64,000 nucleotides of DNA from Balneola sp. (GTDB lineage: Bacteria > Bacteroidota > Rhodothermia > Balneolales > Balneolaceae). Below are positions 51,626-60,619 of the stretch, piece by piece (position 1 is the stretch's first letter; every line of letters begins with the position of its first letter). A program made the position numbers and the translations under genes. The notes under the pieces were generated by a model. The model made no database searches and was not told the origin of the DNA. It saw only the letters and a list, made by a program, of their open reading frames with translations. The stretch spans positions 248,001-312,000 of the forward strand of contig JANQSE010000002.1 in the NCBI GenBank assembly GCA_028284195.1, in the 5' to 3' direction.

Positions 51626-54600
51626 CTATGCAGCATCCTCAACATCATCCATCCTCACACCAACCAAGCGGCTAACTCCGGTTTCGGGCATGGTAACGCC
51701 ATACATCATTTCAGCTTTGCTCATCGTCTTTTTGTTATGGGTAATAATGATGAACTGAGTTTCTTCACTGAAGTTTTTAATCATCTTGGCAAACCGTTCA
51801 ATGTTGGCATCATCAAGGGGAGCATCTACTTCGTCCAGTACGCAGAAAGGAGAAGGTTTTACCAGGTAAATAGCGAAAAGAAGGGCAATGGCAGTTAAGG
51901 TTTTCTCTCCACCCGAAAGCTGCGAAATTCCGGATGGGCGTTTACCGCGAGGCTGAGCAAGGATTTCAATCTTAGCCTCTAACGGATCCTCCACATTCTG
52001 TTCGATGATCAGGTCGCAGTTATCATCTTCAAAGAATAAAGTCTTAAATACTTTTTGGAAGTTGGTTCTTATTTCCCCAAATGTAGTGTTGAACCGTTCG
52101 TTAGCCGTTTCGTTTATTTCGGCAATAGTTTCGAGCAGCTGGGCTTCTGCTTTATTCAGATCTTCGATCTGTTCTTCGTAAAAATCGAGGCGCTCTTTTT
52201 CTTCTTTATACTCTTCAATGGCAAGGGCGTTTACTTCGCCAATGCTATTCAGTTTTTGGCGAAGCCAGCCAATTCGTTGTTTCACTTCGTCGGCAGTCAT
52301 GTTTTCGGGCATTTCACCTTCTACCTGTTTCATCAGGATTCCATATGTTTCCCAGATGTGATCGGAAAGTGCCTGGCTTTGCATTTCCATTTTCTCTTTG
52401 GCCATTGCCAGGTGATGAACCAACTCCATGTTTACTTCTTTCTGCCGGCGAGCCTCACGAAGTTGTTTGTCAAATTCATTGATCTTGCCACGTTGTATGC
52501 TTGCCGTTTCTTCTGCTTTTGCCAAAGCCTCATCAGCGTTAACCTTCTGTTCTTTATTTTTGGCAAGTTCTTCTTCTAGCGAGGAAATATGAGTTGTGTA
52601 GCTTTCGATTCGGGCTTTACTTTCTTCGGTAAGTTTGGTTCTGTTTTCGATGCGGGATTGAACGCTGTCGATCCCGGTTTCAGCTCTGCGAACATCACGT
52701 TCGTGGTTTTCAACCTTGTTCTTGAAGTCCTGATGTTTTAACTGAGCATCGTTGTATCGGTTCTGTGCAATACTGCGGTCTTCTTCTAGCGATTCGAGCA
52801 ATTTCTTTTTATCAGATTGCTGAGCATCCAGTTCTTCTATTTTTGCCTGCAGCTCTTTCTGCTTTGGCTGCATCGAATCCAGTTCTTCCTGAGCAGTTCC
52901 TTCGCTGCTTTTCAGATTGTCTTTCCGGTTAACTAGCTCACCAATATTTTTTTGATACACCTGAACTTTAGAACTGAGGCTGTGCTGCTGCTGTTCTAAA
53001 CGGCGAACTTCCTGCTCTTTTTCCTTTAGTTCTGCACTTAGTGTTCCGATATCCAGCTTGTCGTGCTTTTCTTTTATCTGTTGAAGGTATTCGGTGAGTT
53101 TATCAATTTCTTTGAGAGCAGCAGCTTTTTCTTTTTCCAGGCGCTCGATCTTATCTTTTAGCCCAACCCGAACCCCGGTATTTTTATTTTTGCTACCGCT
53201 TTTAAAAAATCTGTTTCGGTTGATTACCTCACCATCATATGTTACGCCAATTGCATTGGTATTCTTCAAACCTTTATAAGCGTCTTCTACCGTTTCAAAA
53301 ACCAATACATTTCCAAGCAGTAATTGCTTTAATGCAGAATACTGCGGTTTGGTCTTAACATGGTCAAACAACGCGCTATCTTTAACTTCATATTTTGCCG
53401 AAAGCTTATCTAACGGGATAAATGTTGCTTTTCCTTTCTTTGCCTCTTTAAGAATATTTGCTGCTCGTTTGGCTTCTTCAAGAGTAGGAAGGATCACAAA
53501 ATTCAATGCACCTCCCAAAACTGATTCTAACGCAATGGCATGCTTTTCATCGGTATCAAATACTTCGGAAACGGTTGTCATCTCTTTAAAATCGAATCGA
53601 TGATTTTCCAGCAGGTATTTTACACTATTCGGAAATGCTTCATTTGAATTAGCAAGTTCATTCAGCAATCGAATTTCGTTTAGCAACGATGAATGATTAC
53701 TGTGCAGCGAACGGAGTTCGTCTTTAATCTCATTCTGCTTTTGAGCAAAGCCTTCACGTTTATCTCTGGAAGACTCGAGTTCTTTTTCGAACTCGTCACG
53801 CTCTTCAACCAGTGTTTCCAGCTTCAATTCAATTGAACTTTGTTCTGCATTCAGGTTATCGATCTCGTCATTCAAATCAACTATTTCATCATCAATGCGC
53901 TCCAGGTCTCCTTCCGTATTTTCCAGACGCGACTCAATCTTAATTCGTTGGGTTTGCAGCTGGTTCAACTCATTATTTGCACCGCTTAACTGAATTTCAA
54001 TTTCGTATAGCTCATGGCGTTCCCGGTTGTACTGCTGCTGAATCTGAGCATATTGCTTTTTAGATTCTTCCAGGGTTTTCTCTGATTTTTCGAGATCTTC
54101 ATCAAAAGATTCCAGCTTGCTTCGGCTGCTTGCAAGCAATTCCATAAGCTCTTTCAGGTCAACTTCGCCCTGTTCAATATCTTTAGCATATTCTTTGATT
54201 ACCTTTTCTTCGTTCTGAATTTTTTCTTTGGTAATCGTTAATGAAGTTTCTGCCTCACGGATGGCGTTGTGCAATTGGTTTACATGGCGTTGGGCTTCTG
54301 CTTGTTGTCTTTCTTTTTCAAGAAGTTCGGCCCGGGCTTTTTCGTCTGATGTTTCAAATTCTTCTACCGCAGTTGTGATTTCTTTCTTTTCCTTTTCTGC
54401 GTTATTGATTCGTTTCTGGAGAGGTTCCAGCTCTTCTTTGATCTTGTTGAATTCATGAAGCGTATATCCTTTGTCGAGTGATTCCAGCTCAACCTTATAC
54501 TTCTTGGCTTTTTCAGCTTTTTCAGCTTGTATCTCAAGAGAGCGGGCTTTTTTTCGCAGCTCAATTAATAAATCATCAACTCGTTGGAGGTCTTTTCGGG

Positions 54601-55150
54601 TTTCATCCAGCTTTCTCAACGTTCGCTTTCTTTGATCTTTGTAACGGGTAACTCCGGCAGCTTCCTCAAACAACCGGCGGCGGTCATTATTTTTGTCGTT
54701 CAGAATCTCTTCCACCATTTTAAGCTCAATCACGGAATAAGCATCGGAGCCCATGCCGGTGTCCATAAATAATTCCATGATATCTTTAAGACGGCAGGCA
54801 GTATTGTTGATGAGATATTCGCTGTCTCCGGAACGATACAATCGCCGTGTAATCGTAACTTCGCTATACTCGATAGGCAGAATGCCTTTGTCATTCACGA
54901 AGGTGAGTGAAACCTCTGCCATGCCAAGTGCTTTCTTTTTGGCAGTTCCATTAAAGATTACGTTACTCATTGCCGCAGACCGCAGAAGAGATGGCCGTTG
55001 TTCGCCCAATACCCAGCGTAAAGCATCAACAATATTAGATTTTCCACAGCCATTTGGCCCTACAATAGAAGTAATGCCGCTGTCGAAGCCCACTTTGGTT
55101 TTGTGAGCAAAACTTTTAAATCCGTGTAAGTTTAATTCAGATATATACAT
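51626..55150 (-). CDS. smc: Chromosome segregation protein SMC
   Basis: 1174 residues. The N-terminal head has Walker A VGPNGCGKSNIVDALRW and the Q-loop region. Two long coiled coils (about 165-505 and 665-1005) flank the hinge (about 515-660, including FVILPTLEEAKRAANIL and GVTYDGEVINR). The C-terminal head has the signature LSGGEKTLTAIALLFAIY and Walker B FCVLDEVDAPLDDANIERF. It organises and segregates chromosomal DNA with ScpA/ScpB, which are not in the window. Confidence 0.97.
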   Translation of the reverse strand: MYISELNLHGFKSFAHKTKVGFDSGITSIVGPNGCGKSNIVDALRWVLGEQRPSLLRSAAMSNVIFNGTAKKKALGMAEVSLTFVNDKGILPIEYSEVTITRRLYRSGDSEYLINNTACRLKDIMELFMDTGMGSDAYSVIELKMVEEILNDKNNDRRRLFEEAAGVTRYKDQRKRTLRKLDETRKDLQRVDDLLIELRKKARSLEIQAEKAEKAKKYKVELESLDKGYTLHEFNKIKEELEPLQKRINNAEKEKKEITTAVEEFETSDEKARAELLEKERQQAEAQRHVNQLHNAIREAETSLTITKEKIQNEEKVIKEYAKDIEQGEVDLKELMELLASSRSKLESFDEDLEKSEKTLEESKKQYAQIQQQYNRERHELYEIEIQLSGANNELNQLQTQRIKIESRLENTEGDLERIDDEIVDLNDEIDNLNAEQSSIELKLETLVEERDEFEKELESSRDKREGFAQKQNEIKDELRSLHSNHSSLLNEIRLLNELANSNEAFPNSVKYLLENHRFDFKEMTTVSEVFDTDEKHAIALESVLGGALNFVILPTLEEAKRAANILKEAKKGKATFIPLDKLSAKYEVKDSALFDHVKTKPQYSALKQLLLGNVLVFETVEDAYKGLKNTNAIGVTYDGEVINRNRFFKSGSKNKNTGVRVGLKDKIERLEKEKAAALKEIDKLTEYLQQIKEKHDKLDIGTLSAELKEKEQEVRRLEQQQHSLSSKVQVYQKNIGELVNRKDNLKSSEGTAQEELDSMQPKQKELQAKIEELDAQQSDKKKLLESLEEDRSIAQNRYNDAQLKHQDFKNKVENHERDVRRAETGIDSVQSRIENRTKLTEESKARIESYTTHISSLEEELAKNKEQKVNADEALAKAEETASIQRGKINEFDKQLREARRQKEVNMELVHHLAMAKEKMEMQSQALSDHIWETYGILMKQVEGEMPENMTADEVKQRIGWLRQKLNSIGEVNALAIEEYKEEKERLDFYEEQIEDLNKAEAQLLETIAEINETANERFNTTFGEIRTNFQKVFKTLFFEDDNCDLIIEQNVEDPLEAKIEILAQPRGKRPSGISQLSGGEKTLTAIALLFAIYLVKPSPFCVLDEVDAPLDDANIERFAKMIKNFSEETQFIIITHNKKTMSKAEMMYGVTMPETGVSRLVGVRMDDVEDAA

Positions 55151-55163
55151 GTTTGGTTTTAAC

Positions 55164-55211
55164 CGTCATTACGAGGAGCCCGAATGTATTCGGGTAGCGA
55201 AGCAATCTTTT
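55164..55211. repeat. Short dispersed palindromic repeat
   Basis: CGTCATTACGAGGAGCCCGAATGTATTCGGGTAGCGAAGCAATCTTTT-type unit (given by position) between smc and frr. Its centre CCCGAAT/ATTCGGG is a 7-bp hairpin. It resembles the dispersed GTCATTGCGAGGAG...AGCGAAGCAATCT family. Confidence 0.6.
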
Positions 55212-55253
55212 GTAATTGATTTAGGGAGATTACTTTGCTTTGCCCGTAATGGC

Positions 55254-55823
55254 TTAAACAGTCATTATTTCGCTTTCTTTGGTAGAAAGTAAATCGTCAA
55301 TTGCTTTTCCGTGTTTATCCGTGATTTTTTGAACCTCATCTTCTGCTTCAAATTTGGAGTCTTCAGGGAGTGATTCTGCATCCACTGTTTTTTTGATGCT
55401 TTCGTTTGCATCTCTTCTGGAATTCCGGACACTAATACGAGCTTGCTCGGCTTTGTCTTTTGCTACTTTCACCAATTCAGCCCGGCGCTCTTCGGTTAAA
55501 ATGGGTAAAGGAATTCGAATGAAATCACCATCATTCATTGGATTCAACCCAAGGCCTGCAGCCATAATTGCCCGTTCTATATCTTCCAGTGTAGATTTGT
55601 CATAAGGAGAAACCATTAGCATCCGGGGTTCAGGAACGGTAATGTTTGCCAATTGCTGAAGAGGGGTTTGTGAACCATAATATTCAACTTTTATACCTTC
55701 TACCAAAGCAGGGTTTGCCTTACCAGCACGGATGTGAGAAAATTCTTTTTTGAGGAACGTATAGGCATCGTCCATCTTCATATCCGCTTCATCAATAATA
55801 TCTTGTAACTCCTCTGGGATCAT
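55254..55823 (-). CDS. frr: Ribosome recycling factor
   Basis: 189 residues. SHIRAGKANPALVEGIKVEYYGSQTPLQQLANITVPEPRMLMVSPYDK is the conserved start of the three-helix bundle, with ISVRNSRRDANESIKK later. It splits post-termination ribosomes with EF-G. It is usually directly downstream of pyrH; here two unrelated genes lie between them. Confidence 0.96.
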   Translation of the reverse strand: MIPEELQDIIDEADMKMDDAYTFLKKEFSHIRAGKANPALVEGIKVEYYGSQTPLQQLANITVPEPRMLMVSPYDKSTLEDIERAIMAAGLGLNPMNDGDFIRIPLPILTEERRAELVKVAKDKAEQARISVRNSRRDANESIKKTVDAESLPEDSKFEAEDEVQKITDKHGKAIDDLLSTKESEIMTV

Positions 55824-55973
55824 AGGTTCTGTTTTATCTTAATTGAACTTTTGCTCTGATTTTTAATTCAAAGAAGTTAATAAAAGTGAAGGATAATTCT
55901 TAGTAGGATGAGACTTCAACAGAGGTTCTAATTTTTTTATATGCTATCCCAAACCCCTTTTAGCATTTAATGT

Positions 55974-56402
55974 TTATTTAGATTTACCATATCCTATACC
56001 TGCTAAAAAACCTCCTACAAGACCACCAAACCCTGTTAATATAGGGATGAGGATATTTGGTTGATCTTTAAATATTATAATTATGGCAAAAAAAGAGGCA
56101 ATTACTGCTAAAAAATAGAAAGCTTGGTATTTCTTATCTGTTTTTCTTTCTTGAAATTCGTTTTCCTGTCCATCTTTGTATATCTCAAACTGGTTTTTGT
56201 CGTGACTGACCGCTAAATCAACAATTTTGCCAATGTGCTCTTCTGATAGTTTATCATGCAATGGATTAGGCATCGAGCCCATTCGAGCCATAGTCATGAA
56301 TTGAGAGATCACCTCAGGCTCATCATTTGAGAGTTGTTCTAGTGTTTCTGAAACTTCAGCTATTTCTTCAGAAACTTGTTTCTTAGGTTCTTTTTTACTC
56401 AT
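55974..56402 (-). CDS. DUF2335-like two-helix membrane protein
   Basis: 142 residues. A soluble N-terminal half (MARMGSMPNPLHDKLSEEHIGKIVDLAVSHDKNQFEIYKDGQENEF) is followed by two membrane helices (AFYFLAVIASFFAIIII and LIPILTGFGGLVGGFLAGIGYG). The GSMPNPLHDKLSEEHI segment is like the DUF2335 signature (membrane protein with a P-x-P-x2-L motif). It overlaps the upstream gene by 8 nt. The pair interrupts the pyrH-frr order and is more AT-rich than its neighbours. Function unknown. Confidence 0.7.
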   Translation of the reverse strand: MSKKEPKKQVSEEIAEVSETLEQLSNDEPEVISQFMTMARMGSMPNPLHDKLSEEHIGKIVDLAVSHDKNQFEIYKDGQENEFQERKTDKKYQAFYFLAVIASFFAIIIIFKDQPNILIPILTGFGGLVGGFLAGIGYGKSK

Positions 56403-56817
56403 CTATGAACTCAAAACTTGAAAAGTGTTTGGGTTTCTTGGGGTCTTTTTTTTGAAACTTTTTCTCACTTGCCGCAACTATCCAGTTATAGGAGTTGGTT
56501 TCGGTTCCTATGTTTTCAAAAACCTTTGAAACCCTTTTTGAAATAAGACTACTTAACATAAACTTAAGTAGTTTTTCTCCTTGGGCCTCAGTTATTGAGC
56601 CATCTGAAATACTTTTTGAAACTATCTCAGTAATCTTAGAAATAACTCTGATTTCTTTTGCAAAAGTAGTTTCTTTGGGCGGAAATTTAGGTTCTGATAG
56701 TATATTTAATACATATCCAACTAATTCATCTTTAGAATAATCATAAGATGATTGTTTTTTCTTTTCAAGATTGAAATTTGACCAATGATTATTAATCAGT
56801 TTATTGATCGAGCTCAT
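56395..56817 (-). CDS. Unrecognised cytosolic protein paired with the DUF2335-like gene
   Basis: 140 residues with no signal peptide. It is predominantly helical in ETTFAKEIRVISKITEIVSKSISDGSITEAQGEKLLKFMLSSLISKRVSKVFENI, with a basic segment EKKFQKKDPKKPKHF near the end. I do not recognise a family. Its 8-nt overlap with the DUF2335-like gene suggests they work together and arrived as one unit. Confidence 0.6.
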   Translation of the reverse strand: MSSINKLINNHWSNFNLEKKKQSSYDYSKDELVGYVLNILSEPKFPPKETTFAKEIRVISKITEIVSKSISDGSITEAQGEKLLKFMLSSLISKRVSKVFENIGTETNSYNWIVAASEKKFQKKDPKKPKHFSSFEFIDE

Positions 56818-56901
56818 TTATTTAATTTTTTTTATTTAAAAACTGATTATCAGTGCATTTAGTTTACAAAAAAGAGAAATAGTTTACAATTAATCCCTGA
56901 A

Positions 56902-57621
<720 letters not shown>

Positions 57622-57648
57622 TGTAAGTTGGTTTTAGGAATTATGGGT

Positions 57649-57684
57649 CAAAAAAAAGGCTGTTTTGAAAATTCAAAACAGCCT
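57649..57684 (-). terminator. Strong intrinsic terminator after tsf
   Basis: A perfect 13-bp inverted repeat, AGGCTGTTTTGAA (57657-57669) and TTCAAAACAGCCT (57672-57684). On the minus strand it is followed by eight T residues. It ends the rplM-rpsI-rpsB-tsf transcript before pyrH. Confidence 0.9.
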
Positions 57685-57702
57685 AAGGTAAAAAAAAATT
57701 GA

Positions 57703-58536
57703 TTAAGCCCCTTCGCCTAATTGAATTCTGTGGAAGGACTTAACAAGCGGAGTGTTGTTTTGTTCCAGGTATTGCTTTACAGAAACACCGTTATCTTTCA
57801 CGAATTTTTGTTCGAGCAATACACGCTCTTCGTAAAAACGGCGAAGTTTGCCTTGTGCCGCTTTTTCAGCAATGTCAGCAGGCTTACCTTCGTTAATCAA
57901 TTGCTCTTTAGCAATCTCAAGTTCCTTTTCTACGGTAGTAGCGTCAACTTCTTCGCGCGTAACTGCAAGAGGATTCATCGCTGCAACCTGCATGGCAACA
58001 TCACGGGCTATATCTTCATTTTCAACATTGCCATCAAACTCGGCAAGTACGCCTAGCTGGTTGCCTGCATGGATGTAATCAACAATAGTTCCATCAGTGT
58101 TAACAAGAATCACGTTAGAGATCTCTATCTTCTCACCAATTTTGCCTACCATTTCCTGCAGATGATCTGCGATTGTTTTTCCATCAACTTCTGCTTTCAA
58201 AAGGTCATCAATGTTGTTGATGTTACCTTCATAAGCCGCATTTAGAAAGCTCTCAGCCTGGGCCTGGAAGTCTTCATTACGGGCAACAAAATCTGTTTCG
58301 CAGTTTACTTCGATGGCTACCGCTTTTTTAGCATCATCGCTAACTTTTGAAAGGATTAAACCTTCTTTGGCATCACGATCCGCTCTTTTATCGGCAACTT
58401 TTTGGCCTTTTTTACGGAGCAATTCAACAGCAGCATCAAAATCGCCATTGGTCTCTGATAGTGCTTTTTTGCAGTCCATCATGCCTGCCCCGGTCATGTC
58501 TCTAAGTTTTTTTACGTCAGCAGCAGAAATACTCAT
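57703..58536 (-). CDS. tsf: Elongation factor Ts
   Basis: 277 residues. The N-terminal UBA-like domain has VKKLRDMTGAGMMDCKKALSETNGDFDAAVELLRKKGQ. The conserved core contains VEVNCETDFVARNEDF and the late VLLEQKFVKDNGVSVKQYL. It exchanges GDP for GTP on EF-Tu. It lies 31 nt after rpsB. Confidence 0.97.
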   Translation of the reverse strand: MSISAADVKKLRDMTGAGMMDCKKALSETNGDFDAAVELLRKKGQKVADKRADRDAKEGLILSKVSDDAKKAVAIEVNCETDFVARNEDFQAQAESFLNAAYEGNINNIDDLLKAEVDGKTIADHLQEMVGKIGEKIEISNVILVNTDGTIVDYIHAGNQLGVLAEFDGNVENEDIARDVAMQVAAMNPLAVTREEVDATTVEKELEIAKEQLINEGKPADIAEKAAQGKLRRFYEERVLLEQKFVKDNGVSVKQYLEQNNTPLVKSFHRIQLGEGA

Positions 58537-58567
58537 TTCTCTGAATAGTGGTTTTGATAATTATAAT

Positions 58568-59446
58568 TTATTCTTCTTCGTCAGCAGTGGTTTCTGCGGC
58601 CGGCTCTTCTTCAGCTGTATTTTCCACAGGTTCTACTGTTGGCTCTTCGGTTTTCGCTTTTTTCTTGCGAGAACGTAATTTTGTTTTTGCTTCCTGAATA
58701 TCTTCTTCAGAAACTTCAACGGCAGCTTGTTCCATTACTTCTTCTTCAGCATGGGCTTCTCTTTCTGCGGCACCTTCAATAATAGCATCAGCAACCTGAG
58801 AAGAGATTAATTGAATAGTTCGTGCAGAGTCATCGTTACAAGGAATGATAAAATCCGGAACATCAGGATCACTGTTGGTATCAACCATAGCAATTACCGG
58901 AATATGAAGTTTGATGGCTTCATTAACAGCAAGGTGCTCTTTAATGATATCAACAACAAATACAGCACCGGGCAGCCGCCCCATATTCGCAATACCACCT
59001 AATGTGTTTTCCAGTTTCTCTTGCTCACGTTCCAGCATTAAACCTTCTTTTTTGGTGAGCTCGTCCATGGTGCCGTCTGTTTTCATGCGCTCAATTTCTT
59101 CCATACGGCTGATGCTTTTCCGAACCGTAGAGAAGTTGGTAAGCATACCGCCTAACCACCGGTGAGTAACAAACGGCATTCCCGCACGGATTGCTTCTGT
59201 TTTGATGATTTCGGTTGATTGTTTTTTTGTACCTACAAAAAGGATGGTTTTTCCTGCTCTGGAAAGTTGTTGAACTTGATCGAGAGCGTCTTGCAGAAAG
59301 GTTTGTGTCTTTTTAAGATCAATGATATGGATGCCGTTTCTTTGCATAAAGATGAAGTCTTTCATCTTAGGGTTCCAACGGCGGGTCAGGTGGCCGAAAT
59401 GGGCACCTGATTTTAATAGTTCTTCAATAGAAGCTGCTTTAGGCAT
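58568..59446 (-). CDS. rpsB: 30S ribosomal protein S2
   Basis: 292 residues. Core motifs are [60 protein letters not shown] and [29 protein letters not shown]. The C-terminus (about 230-292) is a long acidic, Glu/Thr-rich tail ([27 protein letters not shown] onward), longer than in E. coli S2 and common in Bacteroidota. The 119-nt leader upstream folds into alternative hairpins. Confidence 0.97.
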   Translation of the reverse strand: MPKAASIEELLKSGAHFGHLTRRWNPKMKDFIFMQRNGIHIIDLKKTQTFLQDALDQVQQLSRAGKTILFVGTKKQSTEIIKTEAIRAGMPFVTHRWLGGMLTNFSTVRKSISRMEEIERMKTDGTMDELTKKEGLMLEREQEKLENTLGGIANMGRLPGAVFVVDIIKEHLAVNEAIKLHIPVIAMVDTNSDPDVPDFIIPCNDDSARTIQLISSQVADAIIEGAAEREAHAEEEVMEQAAVEVSEEDIQEAKTKLRSRKKKAKTEEPTVEPVENTAEEEPAAETTADEEE

Positions 59447-59496
59447 TGTATTAAGTATAGGTTTAGGTTAATCCGCTATGTGGGTCATTCTCTGAT

Positions 59497-59548
59497 GCCA
59501 ATCAGCCCATTGGCTGACACCTGGCAAAGAGTCGCCACATATGTGTGG
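59497..59548 (-). promoter_or_regulatory. Candidate structured leader of rpsB-tsf
   Basis: In the rpsI-rpsB gap, GCCAAT/ATTGGC (59497-59502 with 59509-59514) and CAGCC/GGCTG (59503-59507 with 59512-59516) are mutually exclusive hairpins. A third, CCACA/TGTGG (59535-59539 with 59544-59548), stands alongside. This could be a ribosomal-protein autoregulatory site (S2), but no known consensus was checked. Confidence 0.4.
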
Positions 59549-59565
59549 TTAAATTGGTTGTACTT

Positions 59566-59961
59566 TTATCGTTTAGAGAACTGGAATTTCTTACGTGCTT
59601 TTGGCTGGCCGTACTTTTTACGCTCAACCATTCTGTCATCTCGGGTAAGTAATCCATTACTCTTTAGTGCAGTATGAATTTCTTCATTGTTTTCGTTCTC
59701 GCCATCAATTGCACGGGCCAGAGCATGTTGTACCGCACCTGCTTGTCCTGATTTTCCACCACCGCGAACCGTAACTTTGATGTCGTACTTGCCATCAAGT
59801 TCAGTAACGTTCAATGGTAATGTTGCGATATTTTGCAACGCTTTTACAGGTAAATATTCTTCGATAGGAGTTTTGTTGATTAAAAATTCACCTTTGCCTG
59901 GCTGAATATATAATCGAGCCGTAGAGGTTTTTCTTCTTCCGATGTAATTCGCTTGTGCCAT
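59566..59961 (-). CDS. rpsI: 30S ribosomal protein S9
   Basis: 131 residues. The start YIGRRKTSTARLYIQPG, the middle VTVRGGGKSGQAGAVQHALARAI and the basic C-terminal tail RDDRMVERKKYGQPKARKKFQFSKR are diagnostic. It begins 3 nt after the rplM stop, as usual for the L13-S9 pair. Confidence 0.97.
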   Translation of the reverse strand: MAQANYIGRRKTSTARLYIQPGKGEFLINKTPIEEYLPVKALQNIATLPLNVTELDGKYDIKVTVRGGGKSGQAGAVQHALARAIDGENENNEEIHTALKSNGLLTRDDRMVERKKYGQPKARKKFQFSKR

Positions 59962-59964
59962 TAA

Positions 59965-60414
59965 TTAAAGCTCAATGATTTCAGGGTTCTGAGCTGTTTG
60001 TTCATGAACCGGGCCCGCATACACGCGGATGTTGGTCATTAGTTTGCGTCCTATTTTATTTTTGGGAAGCATTCCTTTAACAGCTTTCATTACAAGAGAG
60101 GTAGGATCTTTTGCCAACATATCTTCTGCACTGGTAAAACGCTCACCGCCTGGGTAAAAAGTGTGGCGGAAATACATCTTGTCAGTCATTTTTTTACCGG
60201 TCAGCTTTACCTTCTCAGCGTTTATGACAATTACATTGTCGCCGGTATCCATATGAGGAGTAAACGTCGGTTTATTTTTGCCTCTCAAAATAGATGCTAC
60301 AACAGTACTCAGGCGGCCCAGTGGCTGATCTTCAGCATCAATCAGCACCCACTTCTTTTCAATATCAGAAGGTTTTGCCGAGTATGTTTTAAAACTTAAA
60401 GTATCCACGATCAA
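59965..60414 (-). CDS. rplM: 50S ribosomal protein L13
   Basis: 149 residues. Motifs are KWVLIDAEDQPLGRLSTVVASILRGKNKPTFTPHMDTGDNVIVINAEKV, KMYFRHTFYPGGERF and VKGMLPKNKIGRKLMTNIRVYAGPVHEQTAQNP. It is the first gene of the rplM-rpsI-rpsB-tsf operon; its promoter is called at 60445-60475. Confidence 0.97.
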   Translation of the reverse strand: MIVDTLSFKTYSAKPSDIEKKWVLIDAEDQPLGRLSTVVASILRGKNKPTFTPHMDTGDNVIVINAEKVKLTGKKMTDKMYFRHTFYPGGERFTSAEDMLAKDPTSLVMKAVKGMLPKNKIGRKLMTNIRVYAGPVHEQTAQNPEIIEL

Positions 60415-60444
60415 ACTCGTTTTTGTATTTTCTTGGAAAGTCGA

Positions 60445-60475
60445 AAAAGATAGGGGTATTTGATCTTTGTATCAA
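60445..60475 (-). promoter_or_regulatory. Candidate rplM operon promoter
   Basis: Minus strand TTG (60475-60473), a 20-nt spacer, TATCTTTT (60452-60445). It matches the TTTG/TAnnTTTG pattern at seven of eight -7 positions and lies 30 nt before the start codon. Confidence 0.5.
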
Positions 60476-60580
60476 CAATTAATTGGGTAAATAATATGGT
60501 ATTTAGTTTAAACAGGAGTGTACGAATGAAACAGATTGTGAAAAGATTGCGGAACCAAAGACAAAGCATCTGAGATTTTG

Positions 60581-60588
60581 TATCTTTG
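60581..60588 (+). promoter_or_regulatory. Candidate -7 element of the aconitase promoter
   Basis: TATCTTTG is an exact TAnnTTTG match located 31 nt before the aconitase ATG. No good -33 TTTG is found at the right distance. Confidence 0.45.
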
Positions 60589-60619
60589 AATCTATTCGAA
60601 TTTTTAAAACTTTTTTGAG

